Assembly: GCA_015680685.1 (NCBI GenBank)
Contig: MNCI01029622.1
Coordinates: 732,017-787,961 of the forward strand
Direction of reading: 5' to 3'
Length of the DNA: 55,945 nt
Source: Gnetum montanum
Taxonomy: Eukaryota; Streptophyta; Gnetopsida; Gnetales; Gnetaceae
The notes beneath the pieces were generated by a model. The model saw only the letters and a list, made by a program, of their open reading frames with translations, had not been told where the DNA came from and ran no database searches. Each line of letters starts with the position of its first letter. Within the stretch, counting starts at the first letter, position 1. This document shows positions 34,484-45,574 of the stretch, one piece after another. The translations under genes and the position numbers were made by a program.

Positions 34484-37400
34484 ATGGAGGATGCCAAAAT
34501 GGGCAAGGGCAAGGAGGTAGAAGGCCAGGGGAGGAAGGGGCCTGACCTGACTTTCGTAGAGGAAAGTGAGGCCATGTTGCAGTGTTTGCCCAAACCAAGG
34601 GTTCCATTGTGGCTTGGATCGTCACATAGGTAGGCTCTAATCCTACCTCTGTTAACTATTTTTCATCTGTACTTGTTATCTGGCATAGATAGTCTTAACA
34701 GCATAGAAAGTTTTGGTAGCGTAAAGGGTTTTGTAGTGTAAAGGGTTTTGTAGCGTAAAGAGCCTGTACGCTGAGCGTAGATTCGCAGCATAGAGGGTCT
34801 CTACAGCGTACAACATAGACAGTTTTAATAGTATATAGCATAGAGGGTATACGCCAAGTGTTTTCACAGCGTATATGCTAAGCATAAACATTTTGTAATT
34901 TTTCAGGTAGCATATACGCCGAGTGTTTTCACAGCGTATACGCTGATCGTAAAAAGTTTGTAATTTTAATTTTTCGAAGTATTGGCCTACAACAAAAATT
35001 TCATTTTTTGATCTCATTTTCCTGTATAGTTGATATATCGTGGCATTCTGGTTACTTGCAGGGACACTGAGCCTTTCCTCTTGGTAGTTGAGCTGGTCGG
35101 AGTACTGGCATGGTTTGGGCCACTTGAGACTACTGAACCTACCCTTGATCTGACTATTGACAACAATGGGGTATGGTTCAGGGAAGGGGCCTATGAATTC
35201 CTCACCTTCATCCTAGACAGATTTAAGGTGGTGGTTTGGTCACACCTGAGCAAACAAGTGGCACGGAGCGTGCTTGAAGCTATGTTGCCAGGATCTTCGG
35301 ATGGCATCGTGGTTTTCATGGTGGATATTGACGAGGGACTGCTTGTGATCGAGGATGGTCCCTCTGGCGGGCCCAGATCTACTCGCCCGTTAGCGCGCGT
35401 GTGGGACCTATTGCCACGAGGGCCTGATTATCTCAATAACACCTTGTTTCTGGCTGCGCGTGCGCACACGTTATTTCAGAACCCCCCTGGCACGGTGTAC
35501 CAGGTAGAGAGGTAAGATCGTTCAGTTTGTCGTTTCTATTTTTGTCGTTTAGTATTTGCTTCTATTTTGACAATCGTTCTTTTACAGGCCCCAAGCTAAC
35601 CAAGATGGGATATGCGTCGATGATGATGGGCTTGCCCTGGCTCATACTGCTATAGAGACCTTTATGGCGGGTCCCACCCTTCGCAGAGCTGTATTAGCTC
35701 AAACCAAGGGTGACATTGCTCACTTCCATAAACATTTTTCCAGGGCGTTTGCATAGTGCATAGCTCGTGGGTGGCTGCATGGAGATTGGTCGCGCAATGG
35801 ACCAATTTTCCCTCGTGATGCTGACTTGGGTTCTAGCACCTCAAAGTCCACAACTGAAGGTCAGTGACTATATTTCCTAGATGCCTTAGTATGTTTGTTC
35901 AACTGCTGGTGGTCATACTGATGCGATGGTTTTAAATCGTGTTTACAGTTGATGTCCCTCCCGGCGGAGACCCTATTACGACAGGACGAACTGAGAGTAC
36001 CTTGTCAATGAAGTTTGGGGAGATCAGTAAGGCACAAAAATGGTTGCGCACCAATGCCTCACCATCTATTGTCCGTTGTTTAGGTGATGCCGGCCTCATG
36101 GAGTTGTTTACAACCCCGAGCCTTGATGTGTCCATAGCTGAAATGATCAGGATTGTTGATTCATTCGATAAGTCCGTCTCCTACTATAGCACTAGTATTA
36201 AGGGTGTCAAGATAGTTTTCCATCTGTCGGCGGAGTTCTTTTTAGACCTATTCGGTGTACCGACAGATGGTGTAAATGTGGTTTTAGACAGGGTACAGAA
36301 AGAGCTTCATATGGTGCGTGAGCTAGAGGACTGGTTGGGCGTTTTCAAGGGCTCCAAGGGATTCCCTATGCAGGAGAAGTTAAAGGTTGAGGAAGTTAAT
36401 GAATTGTATCCCATGTTTCGGGCACGGGTGTTTCCTAAATCCCTATCCCAGGTGAGGAGTCTTGGGGTGGAAGCTATGCGCATCATGAGAACCATTTTAG
36501 AAACTAGGATGCCTTATAATTAGGCTCAATTTTTGTTGTCAGGCCTTCATAAGGAGATAGTGCGATTGCGTTCAAATGTTGAGCGCAGTCCCATTTTACA
36601 TTTGCATTCTTTGCTGGCTATCTTCATCGCTTGGCCGAGTTTCTAGTGGTTCGTGTAAACAATAAATATGTCCTATGGGATCGTACTCAGTTATCTCGCC
36701 TGTGGATTAATCATTTGTTTAAGACAGCTGAGTCCCAAGATGCTCCTGAGGGGATTGATGAATCTGTGTCCATCACGATGGGAGGGTCATCTGGTACTTC
36801 CATCCATACACATGACAGTGTGGGGTTGGAACCAGACGATGTACCCTATACTGCAAAGAGAGCTGAATGTGTCATCAAGGAGACCATTGGAAAAGCTAAG
36901 TCAAAGCTCCCGAAGCATGAACGCTCAACAGAGGTGGCCTCAAACGTGGAAGAGCCAAAGGTGAAGTGGATATGGTTCAAAATGCCTGTTCGAGGTAAGT
37001 AAGTTTGGGGCGCTTATTGCATTGTCCTTTTCGTCTTATTCATAATTTCCATTTTGACAGCTTACATGCAACTAATGCCTTCAGACTTGACTCGAGAAGT
37101 GAGGAGACAAGAGTTAGAGACCATCATTGAGGAGGAAGAAGCTACAACGAAGTTAATAATTGAGGAGGAAGAGGTGGACAAAGAGCAGGTGGAAGGGACG
37201 GAAGAGCTAGGAGAAGACACCATGGAGACAGAACTGGTCGATGACAGGGTGGTGTTGATAAAATGTTCAGTAGCTTCCTTAAGGGAAGGTTGGACCTAGG
37301 TGATCCTACAAACCCAGAAGGGATCAGAGAAGACGGTATGTTTCCTTTTGTTTTATTGTGTTGCTTTGTGAATCGTTGTCTTATATGGTGTTTTACTTTT

Positions 37401-38685
37401 ATGTTTTTATCCCTTTTAGACGAAGGTAGGATAATTCCTACGATGCGGTTGGAAGTGCCCATGAAGGTGGTTCCCCCTGAAATGCCCCCTAAGGCTAGTC
37501 CACCTCGTACTCGTAGACCATATTCTTGGACAGAGATGCCAAGTAAAATGGATTTCGTGACCGGTATCATCGACGAGGTGGTCAAACATATTCAGGAAGC
37601 CCACCCTGAGATAGGTACAAATGCTTCGAGTCTTTTGTAGCTTTCGAGTCTCACACCCCTTTTTGTTGTCTAATGTTTAATGTCTGTTCTTTTCGTGTGC
37701 ATAGAAGCCAAGCTGAAGTGGGATCCATCTGAGACCGTTAGCATTGAAAGTTTGCCTACACTACCCCGAGAAGTTGAGCAAATACCAAGGTCAATCTATA
37801 ATGAAGTGGCGGAAGGTCTTGTACATAACGTCAAATCCCTTTGGACCTGTAGGCGTTCCATCGAACAGTTATGGTTGCAAATCCAAGCAAAGGAAAAAGA
37901 AGTTTTTCAGTTATCAGTTGAACGCGATGATCTCAAGGCTCGCTATGAGTTTGCCTCAGCCAGACTAACAGGCGATCGTTCTTGGCGAACCTCTGAGATC
38001 ACCTATACTAGATATTGGAACCTACTCAATCGCGACGCGTCACTGACCTGGAAACTAGCAGAGCGTAAGGCCCAGGTAGACCTACTGAACCTCAAGTGCC
38101 AGGATTGGAAGGCTTTCGCTTTCAAGGTGCGTAAGTGGGGCCAAGATGAAAAGAACCACAAGCACCATTACAAGAAATCATTGAAGGAAGTATCCATAGA
38201 AAAGCATCAACTTGAAATGTTTGTAGAGGGTCTGGGTCTGTGCTCTGCGTTTGATACCTTTGCTCAGGATACAACTGTTGAGATGGAATCGCCTACTAGG
38301 GTAATCACGACTGCTTCTGGGGAGGTCTCTGTGGGTGAATTCCCCTTGAAACATCCTACATGGTCGGCTGTTGACAAGGAGAAGGCCTTGGCAAATGTTG
38401 ATCTAGGCCTTGATGGGACTGACTGGGCTAGCATCTCAGAAGAGGAAATTCTCCGTCGACTGGAATTTGGTTTAGGGGGGTCCCCTACAGGAAGCATTTG
38501 TTGCCATAAAATTCATTCGTTGAGTAATGTTTGGGAGTTTTCTCTTTTGTTCTTGTGTTGATTGTCTCTTTTGTGTTTTATAGGGTCAAGGTGATGATGA
38601 TGTTTAAGAAGCTGGCCCCAGTGGAGTAGGGACCCATGATGCTAGTGGATCTAAAGGGGATGACCCTCCCGTTCCTGATGTTTAA
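34484..38685 (+). CDS. Nine-exon gene antisense to retrotransposon C
   Basis: Lies between gag-protease and RT of C, on the opposite strand. Exons: 34484-34629, 35062-35511, 35588-35859, 35949-36451, 36527-36994, 37061-37335, 37420-37614, 37705-about 38489 and 38584-38685. Introns are GT-AG and reading phase matches across introns 1-7; the eighth donor is uncertain. The product is about 1,060 residues: Lys/Gly-rich start (MEDAKMGKGKE), a folded-looking N-terminal half (exons 2-5), a Glu-rich exon 6 (IEEEEATTK ... EELGED), a Pro-rich exon 7, a charged probable coiled coil in exon 8 (EKEVFQLSVERDDLKARYEF) and an acidic tail. Lesions are few: TAG 35754-35756, a one-base loss near 36598, another near 37260, and TAA in the last exon. 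Exon 4 (IKGVKIVFHLSAEFFLDLFG) loosely recalls plant mobile domain or plant-transposon-protein families, by pattern only. Function unknown. Confidence 0.7.
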
Positions 38686-38763
38686 TTTTTGCTTTGAAAT
38701 TATTCTGGCTCTCATTTTTACGTGAGTTATAAATTGAATGTTTTGAGTTGTATTGAATGGATG

Positions 38764-38769
38764 AATAAA
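38764..38769 (+). terminator. Poly(A) signal of the antisense gene
   Basis: AATAAA about 80 bp after the predicted stop codon, in an AT-rich, T-rich 3' region. This is the expected place for plant 3'-end formation. Confidence 0.45.
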
Positions 38770-39260
38770 ATTAGTTACCTTTTGTATTTGTATATCATTA
38801 CATGTATATATATATTTCTACATATTTTTTCTTGTGGATTTTGAGTTTAAATGTAAACACGACACGATAATGTAAAATGTTTTGGTTTGTTTTTGTAGTT
38901 TAAGTGTAGTGCACGAATGTAATTATAAGTAGGAATGTAATTATAAGCGAAGGGTAATTGCGAAGATTGTTACTGACAACATGATAATGCAAGCGTAAAT
39001 TCAAATAATGAACTGGCATTCGGGAGAAAAAAAAATGTAGGCAGATGATCTAGTTTAAGGCCATTTCGGGCCACATGCACTAGTTTAAGGCAATTTCAGG
39101 CCAAGCATAAGCAAGGGAAGTTTCAAGTGACAAGGGTTGATTTCTTGGTAGACCGACCATTTCTGATCGTGGCTAGTTTTATGTCATTGCGGACATGATA
39201 GTTTAACATCATTCCAAACTTGGAATGTAGTTTAATATCGTTTCAGATGGAGAATGTTGT
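38770..39260. repeat. Spacer and TTTAAGG repeats right of the antisense module
   Basis: AT-rich DNA with ATGTAAA-type words, then TAGTTTAAGGCCATTTCGGG and related units (39050-39250). These match the left-side repeats at 33840-33990. A similar AATGTAAA-rich stretch lies beside the protease of element A (10257-10400). No gene. Confidence 0.55.
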
Positions 39261-42200
39261 TTATTGGTTTAGTAATTTTTTGATTTTTCTCATTTTAACG
39301 TTAGGAGTAGCGTTAGCAGGTATGATTCTATATTCAGTGTCTCCTTCGCTGATCACGTTGAATGGTAATTCAGCCCAAGGGACATCTGATGGAATAGTTC
39401 CTGCGTTGGTGTTTTCCGGCGCTTCTGCATGTATTGTGATTTCTATGTCAATTGTAGTTTTTAAGTGAGGCTGTGTATTTACAATTTCAGGACTAGGTAT
39501 TTCTATTTTGGGTAGATTTTCCTTTGTGTCTAAGAGATTATCGCCTACTGGTTGTTGTTCATTTGTATCATCTTGTCTAGGCTCTTCGAGCTTAACCTCT
39601 GAGCCTTGGTCTGTATCTGTATACGATGAGATGGTAGGTGTAGCAGCCTCCCCGTGTATAACGATTTCACCACCTTCATAAGGCAGGTGAATTTCTTGGT
39701 GTATAGGGGAAGAGACTATTTTCAGTTGGGCTAACCAGGGCCTTCCAAATATTAGGTTGAACCCTAGCATTTCATCGATGACCACAAAGTCGACAGATGT
39801 GGGGAATTGATCCACTGCTATAAAGTCCAAAGTCACGGTGCCTTTGACTATTACGCGTGATCCACTGAACGACTTCAAACACATGGTGGCGGTTGGTCTG
39901 ATTAACTCCGTAAGTCCCAATTGTTCGACGATGGCATATGGCACTATGTTTGTAGCGGCTCCATCATCTACATGGACCCTATGTATCTTGAATTGATTTA
40001 TTTGTATTGTTATGAACATAGGCGCGGTTGTTACCTCTCTCGTTTTCTCATCCACTTTGATGTTGTCATTGTGGAAACTTAATGGCTTAGGAGTTTACCC
40101 TTGAGGCGAGTACATTACCGCATGAATTGAAGGTTCATTTGGAGGCAAGTCTTTGCTTACTGGGATAGATGTTAACATGCGCACTAGAGCTTCACGATGG
40201 GTTTGAGACGTTAACACTAGGCCGTATAAGCTCAGTGAAGTGTTTTATTATTTGAGTGCTTGTGTGACCTGCGTTAGAGCTGTTGCTAGATCTCTGCTTT
40301 TGGGCGTGTGTTTGTCGATAGTGATTTGGTCCATTGGGACCAACAGTTTTATTTCATGCATAGTTGGTTTGTCATTTTTACCTGGAATTGTTGATTTGGG
40401 CATATCATGTTTCCCGGATGATTCACCCTCGTAGCCTGTGTTCGGTTTATTGTTAGGTGGTGTCATAGGTATTGCATTTAGCAAGGTAGGCTTGGGAGGT
40501 CCTAATGCTAGTCGTTGGCGCTCCTTCTCCAAGTGCTCGCATGTAAGCTTGTCTGCTAGGCATTCTCATGTGTGGCGTGGGGGTATAGTTGGTTTTGGGA
40601 TCTTAGGTTGCTTTGGAATTTGTACTACGTATGGAGTAGGGCAGGGTTGCGGTTGGGCGGTTGCATGCAATTAAGTGCCAAGCTGGCTAGGCACCTTGAT
40701 GACATAGGAACTTGATTTATTCTATGTTTGCGAAGTGGAGGACTGGTGGTCACCATGACGTTCGGGTGTCCTAACGACGTATGGAGTTGGCCTAGCTGGA
40801 GGTTGTACCTCTGTTGTTGCGACCGCAGGTGGTACTCGGACTACGTAGGGGGCGGGCCAAATAGGAGGTGTTTGTGTGTTTGCGGTAGCAGTAGCGGGAG
40901 GTATGCATACCACGTATGATTTTTCGCATGTTGGTGTGATGGAAGTTGCTACGGCGGGGGGAATTCGGATGACATAAGGTTTCTGTGGGGAGTATGATGG
41001 TTGAGGCACAGGTGTTTGTACAGTGGGAGGGATACGCACTACAAATGGTTTATTAGGCATTTGCTGCTCATGATCAGAATGGACGGTATTAATCCTGAGT
41101 GTTTCCGGTTCATTATCAAGGTAGATGGTGTTAATTACGTCTTTAGTATTTAGAGGGTCTTTATATACACCCATGGCCTGGTTTTGTGGTTGGACCAGGT
41201 TGGCTTCATCAAAAGTAATTTGGCTCCCGTCTATCATCCGTTGGATGTCTTGTTTTAACGTGAAACAATAATCAGTGCCATGCCCATTATGTTGATGATA
41301 ATCGTAGAAACGGTCCATTCTAAAGCCTTTTGGTACTGGGGCCTTGTCTGGCGTTGCTAGGCTTGGGTTCTGAACCAATTGATAGAATCGATCATGCCTT
41401 TGGATCGCTGCAGGGGACAACTTTTTATGTTTCATCAATCCGGCTTTCAAGAGTTGGTCGAATAGTTGTGATGGCTTCATGGGTAGTGGTGTGTATTAGG
41501 AGGGGTCCTTTCTCTCAAAGTTTCTCGTACGACCCGATGTTGGGTTTTGTGATGCCGATGATTCTAATGCGGTCGCGGGAGTAGGTTTAGCGTAATTAAC
41601 AGGGGCAACAGGTGGTTTGCCTTGTTGTCCCACATTCGCTTGTTGTGTTTCTACTACGGCCGCTATAGTTGTTTTAACCTTTTCTTTATCTTTCTTACTA
41701 TGTTGATTCTTCAAGGCTGAATATGCAGGATTGTGGCTGTTTTGGGCCGGCTCCTCTATGTTTTTGATCTGTACAAACGCTTGACTCAGAGTGTGTGCAT
41801 TGAGATAGTATAGTTTGGCTTTGACAAAATCATTGACAGCCCCTTTTAGAATGGTGAGGAGATACGTCTCTGGGATCGGCTCGTGGAGCTCATTGAGAGC
41901 AGCATTCCACCGTTGGATGAATTTTTGGACAGGTTCAAGGGGTGCTTGCTTGACCTGTATAAGGCTATCTAGTGTTGCTTCAGGCTTCAAGTTATACTTG
42001 AACCTAGTGATGAATTGGTGTAGCAAATCTTCCAGAGAAGATATTGAGTTTCATGGCAAGGCCCAATACCAATCAAGTGCTTTCCCAGCGAGGGACATGG
42101 GGAACACTCGTAGAATGGCATGTGGCCATGCCTGAAGTAGCGCGCATTTTAGTCTAAATGTTATGAGGTGGACATTGGGGTCTGTCTCCCCATTGTATTT

Positions 42201-43451
42201 AGTCAGCATGGATAAAGATACACCTTTGGGTAATGTTAGAGGCGGAACTGAAGAGCTGATACGGTCATCATGATAGAAGTCCACTACCTTGAGCTCTCCA
42301 TCGACGGCTGTCTTGAGGCACTTGACCTCGTCGATTAGCTCCTGCATTAGTTTTTTAGCATCAGCCTAGTCTTGGGCACTAGGTGAGATAGTAGGTTGAG
42401 GATGTTGTACAGTATACAGGTTAGATTGTTGGACAGTGGGTTGGAAGGAAGAAAGTTGTGTACCTGGAGGCTGCGTTTGCGGAATATTTGTGGTGGGTGG
42501 TACTAGGGGCGGCACATTGTAGGCAAGGGGTTGTTGTTGTTGTGGTTTTCCTTGAGGGATGTTATTTGGTAGAATTGTATGAGGCAGTATGTTATAGTGA
42601 GGGAATTGATGCTGTTGAGCACCAGTCGCTGCCCATTGGCCATTCATGCTTTGTATAGACGCAATCTGAACTTGTTGAGTTACAGCGGTGAAAGGGGGTC
42701 CTTGGGTTTGGATTCGGGGGATATAATGAGTGGACGTAGAAGCTAGTATCACATGCGACATCCCGATCACTCGGGGTGGGAAGGTTGCTCCTACATTATT
42801 TTAAGAAGGTTGTATTTACGAGAATGGGGCTACTATTGCAATGGGGGGAATAGCAAGGGGAAGTGTGTTGAGTTGCGGGTCGGTTACGGGAGGAATATGA
42901 AAAAGTGTGGATGATTCTTGTTGAGGTATTTGTGCTTGGGTGAACCTAAATGGTTGAAAGGATGTAATTTCCCCTGTGGCTGGATGAAACAACGGGTTGG
43001 CATAGGTTTGTGGACTAAGAGTATGGTACGAATCTTCATGCTCGGATTGGGCTGCGAAGTCATCCTCCTCTTCCGGTTGAGGATTTACTGCAGGCTGATC
43101 TAGAGACTGTCTCCTTTGTAGGAGGGGTTGTGAGATGAGCTCAGAGTAATGCTCTGGGATAGGGATGATATGATACAGGGAAGGGATGAACTCATGTCCT
43201 CCCCTATGGAAGAGTTTGTATTGTCTCTTAACCTTCATTTCGGTTTGGTCTACGGATAGGCTGGCTTGTATTTTTACGCATATGAAATTGTATTGGTCCT
43301 AAGTTATAATGTTAAATGATGGTTTCCTCCCTTGCAATCTGAGAGATCGGCGAGGCCCCACTGTGGGTTGTACTACGGGTTGTTCAACGGCCATGGTGCC
43401 CACCATGTCTGTGACTGGCTTGGTTGCAGCATTGGAGTTTACAGTGTTCAT
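39261..43451 (-). pseudogene. gag-PR: gag-protease polyprotein of element C
   Basis: One frame of 1,397 codons from ATG 43451 to the stop at 39261, no frameshift, about twelve in-frame stops (including 43299, 42816, 42801, 42366, 42051, 41496, 40722, 40671, 40566, 40248, 40245 and 40095). Order: basic LRLQGRK start; acidic PEEEDDFAAQSEHE (43050); Pro/Gln-rich linker; gag helical domain (LTKYNGETDPNVHL, LAGKALDWYWALP); zinc knuckle CX2HX4HX4C (YDYHQHNGHGTDYC, first Cys changed to Tyr); seven P-[FY]-V-[VI]-x-x-P repeats (41070-40600); helical linker (ATALTQVTQALK; LSLYGLVLTSQTHREAL); and aspartic protease (VDDGAATNIV active site at about 39960, FNLIFGRPWLAQL at 39750). The Met start is the first in frame and matches the gag start of D. 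Gag and protease share a frame, so no frameshift signal is needed. Confidence 0.88.
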
Positions 43452-44168
43452 GATGAACAGTTGTGAATACGACACAGTGAAGGGATATGAAACTGATATA
43501 TTTAGTGCGGCGTAAACCTACGTTCGTTGTGTACAGAATATAGGCTGGGTCTCAGTGTATAGGCTTCAATAACCAGCGTATAGTAATAGCGTACAGGTAT
43601 ACGTTAAAACGTGTAGGCAGGGCAGCATATACCGAGCAGTTTAGACAGAGTCTACAGCGTACAGCTTTGACAGAGTCGATAGCGTACAGCATACACAGAG
43701 TTAGCGTATAGCTTTGACAGAGTCGACAGTGTACAGCGTAGACAGAGTCAGCGTATATCTTTGACAGAGTCGACAGCGTATAGCGTAGATAGAGTCAGCG
43801 TATAGCGTAGATAGAGTCTACAGCGTGTAGCGTACAGTGTATCCTCAGCAGTGTAGATGCTGGGAATTTTGCAGACAGAGTCGGCGTATACTCAACAACG
43901 TAGACACTGGGAATTTTGCAGACAGAGTCGGCATATACTCAGCAGCGTAGATGCTGGGAATTTTGTAGACAGAGTCGGTGTATATTCAGCAACATAGACT
44001 CCGGAAGTTTTGCAAACAGATTCGGCGTATACTCAGCAGCGTAGACGCTGGGAGTTTTGCAGACAGAGATGTCAACCCAGGAATTTCAGAATTGGGTTTA
44101 GTGTCGATGCAGTGTGAGTCTAAGAAGATTTGGGTATGAGAGCACAGTAAGTTTTAAGCAATTTCGGG
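43452..44168. repeat. Repeat-rich leader of element C
   Basis: Untranslated leader between PBS and gag. A 47-bp unit (GACAGAGTCGGCGTATACTC, then AGCAGCGTAGACGCTGGGAATTTTGCA) recurs four to five times at about 43830-44070. Shorter AGCGTATAGC / TTTGACAGAGTCGACAGCGT units fill 43610-43830. The leader is about 720 bp, against 220 bp in D. Confidence 0.7.
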
Positions 44169-44185
44169 CACTCCTTCTAGCGCCA
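44169..44185 (-). promoter_or_regulatory. Primer-binding site of element C
   Basis: TGGCGCTAGAAGGAGTG on the minus strand, five bases inside the 5' LTR. It matches the D site at 14 of 17 positions or better. Confidence 0.8.
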
Positions 44186-44190
44186 TTTTC

Positions 44191-45533
44191 CATACCGTCC
44201 GAAATTGTCGGTCTCCAGCTGGAGTGAAACAGAAACCTAAAGATCTCTGGACACGCACAAAAGACCTTACCTTCGCTTGAGGGTAAGCTGGAATTATGAA
44301 GGCAGAGTACCTTGAGTGGTCCGCACGCGGATCAGGCAAGGATTTCCCCGAACGTACACCAATATATTATATGCTGGGTTATATGTAAATGGCGTAACGA
44401 ATGTAAAATAGAGCGTAAACGTATAAGAGCGTAAACAGTAAACATGCAACAGTGAATGAAAAACTATAAAATATTTTAATAGATTTCAGCAAAGAAATGT
44501 AGCAATATTATTGCGAAATGAGAGTTACAATGCACCGGCCTAACGCAGTTGTGACTCTAACACAAGGCAGACGAATAGCCCTAGTGGATGTAGGGATGAT
44601 TGTGTGTTGGGTTCAACTACAGGAACAGCGTAAAAGCTGTATGCTCAGCGTGTAGGGTCGAGATCCAGCGTACAGGGTTTTTGCTCTGATTTCTTAGCAT
44701 CTATGGTTCTTTGTTTTTCTCTAGTTTTTTGATGAAAATTGCAACCCTAGTCTAGTGAAAAATTGTGGTTTTTATACAAGTGTAGACGCGGGACTCGGGT
44801 TTTGAGAGAGGATGATTGGCTGTGGAGTGCTGGATTCTCGGGTTGGGTGACATGTGGCGCGTTGACCGGGTGCGAAAGAATGAAATTTACAAGTATACAG
44901 CGTGTTGCATGCCAGCGTATACTGCTACATGCCGGGCATATACGCTGGGTGTATACGCTGTATCTGCTGGGCGTACACGCTGGGTGTATACGCTGTATCT
45001 GCTGGGTGTATACGTTGGGCATGTAGGATGTACATGCTCAGCATATGGACTCCAAAATGCATGATGTCAACACCTGATGATCGCTCTGTTCGTGTGAATT
45101 GATGCCTCGTATCAAATCTCACTCTGAAGTGCTATTTCCATGCTGTTTTTGGGGATTGCATGTCAGGCGTATACATCAGTCATACATGCTGAGCATACAT
45201 GTGAGATGTATACGCTGGGTGTGTATGCTGGGCGTATACGTTAGGCGTATACGCCGAGCGTATACACTGAGAATGTTGGGCTTATATGTTAGGCGTATAC
45301 GCTAAGAATGCATACCTAGTGAAGACTAAGTATCTTGAACTTCGAAGTTGCCATTTTTTGATAGCCGATGTCACCGTGGTTGTCTACGGGTCCCAGGGAA
45401 CTGCTCCTCGTTGAGTCTGACTCTACTTGAAGCTGTCCGTGGGCCCCTTAAGCTTTAGTCATGCTGGGGAACGTCATGACTTAGCTTGATTCTTGTTGGA
45501 AAAGTACTAAGCTCAGAATTTTATGGTGTTTCA
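44191..45533 (-). repeat. 5' LTR of element C
   Basis: About 1,343 bp, TGAAACACCA at 45533 to GACGGTATG at 44191. A TATA box (GTATAAAAA in reverse) lies at 44769-44777, so transcription of the element would start at about 44740. U3 at 44890-45310 is packed with GCGTATACGC-like palindromes, including two 35-bp units (GCTGGGTGTATACGCTGTAT...) absent from the 3' LTR. Confidence 0.9.
44769..44777 (-). promoter_or_regulatory. TATA box in the 5' LTR of element C
   Basis: GTATAAAAA on the minus strand about 757 bp from the LTR start, conserved in the 3' LTR at about 27876-27884 and positionally in D. Confidence 0.6.
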
Positions 45534-45538
45534 ATTAA
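45534..45538 (+). repeat. Target-site duplication ATTAA (right) of element C
   Basis: Matches 27294-27298. Downstream sequence (GAGGTGCAATATTGGAATTT) continues the Helitron and matches 49058 onward. Confidence 0.9.
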
Positions 45539-45574
45539 GAGGTGCAATATTGGAATTTGTGCATTTTTAGAAAC

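Larger units (their letters stand above)
27299..45533 (-). mobile_element. Element C: 18.2-kb Ty3/gypsy Tat/Ogre-like retrotransposon
   Basis: Complete structure on the minus strand: 5' LTR 44191-45533, PBS 44169-44185, repeat-rich leader, gag-protease 39261-43451, a module with a gene on the opposite strand (34226-38769), RT-RNase H-archaeal-type RNase H-integrase 30258-33811, a 37-bp array, PPT 28554-28570, 3' LTR 27299-28553 and TSD ATTAA. The second RNase H and the large size place it in the Tat/Ogre branch of non-chromodomain Ty3 elements. The LTRs differ at about 45 sites over the first 600 aligned bases (hand count, roughly 7-8%), mostly transitions, so the insertion is not recent. All sense ORFs are broken, so the copy is non-autonomous. 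It is inserted in Helitron copy 1. Confidence 0.92.

Noticed and set aside
36494-36526. In-frame TAG in exon 4 taken as a disabling mutation
   Set aside because: A TAG lies at the same alignment position in B and directly precedes GCT. It is better read as a conserved intron acceptor, with a good donor (CAG|GTGAGG) 75 bp upstream.
37142-37585. 147-aa minus-strand ORF (with 37416-37604)
   Set aside because: Antiparallel shadow of exons 6-7, whose frames continue across spliced introns and are conserved in element B.
39960-39990. DDG as an abnormal protease active site
   Set aside because: The D-x-G-A form is common in plant Ty3 proteases; the catalytic Asp is present.
44763-45305. Overlapping Cys/Tyr/Arg-rich ORFs with CIRWVYTL-type repeats
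   Set aside because: Translations of the palindromic GCGTATAC arrays of the LTR in several frames on both strands; no start context or conservation. The 27870-28055 ORF is the same thing in the 3' LTR.
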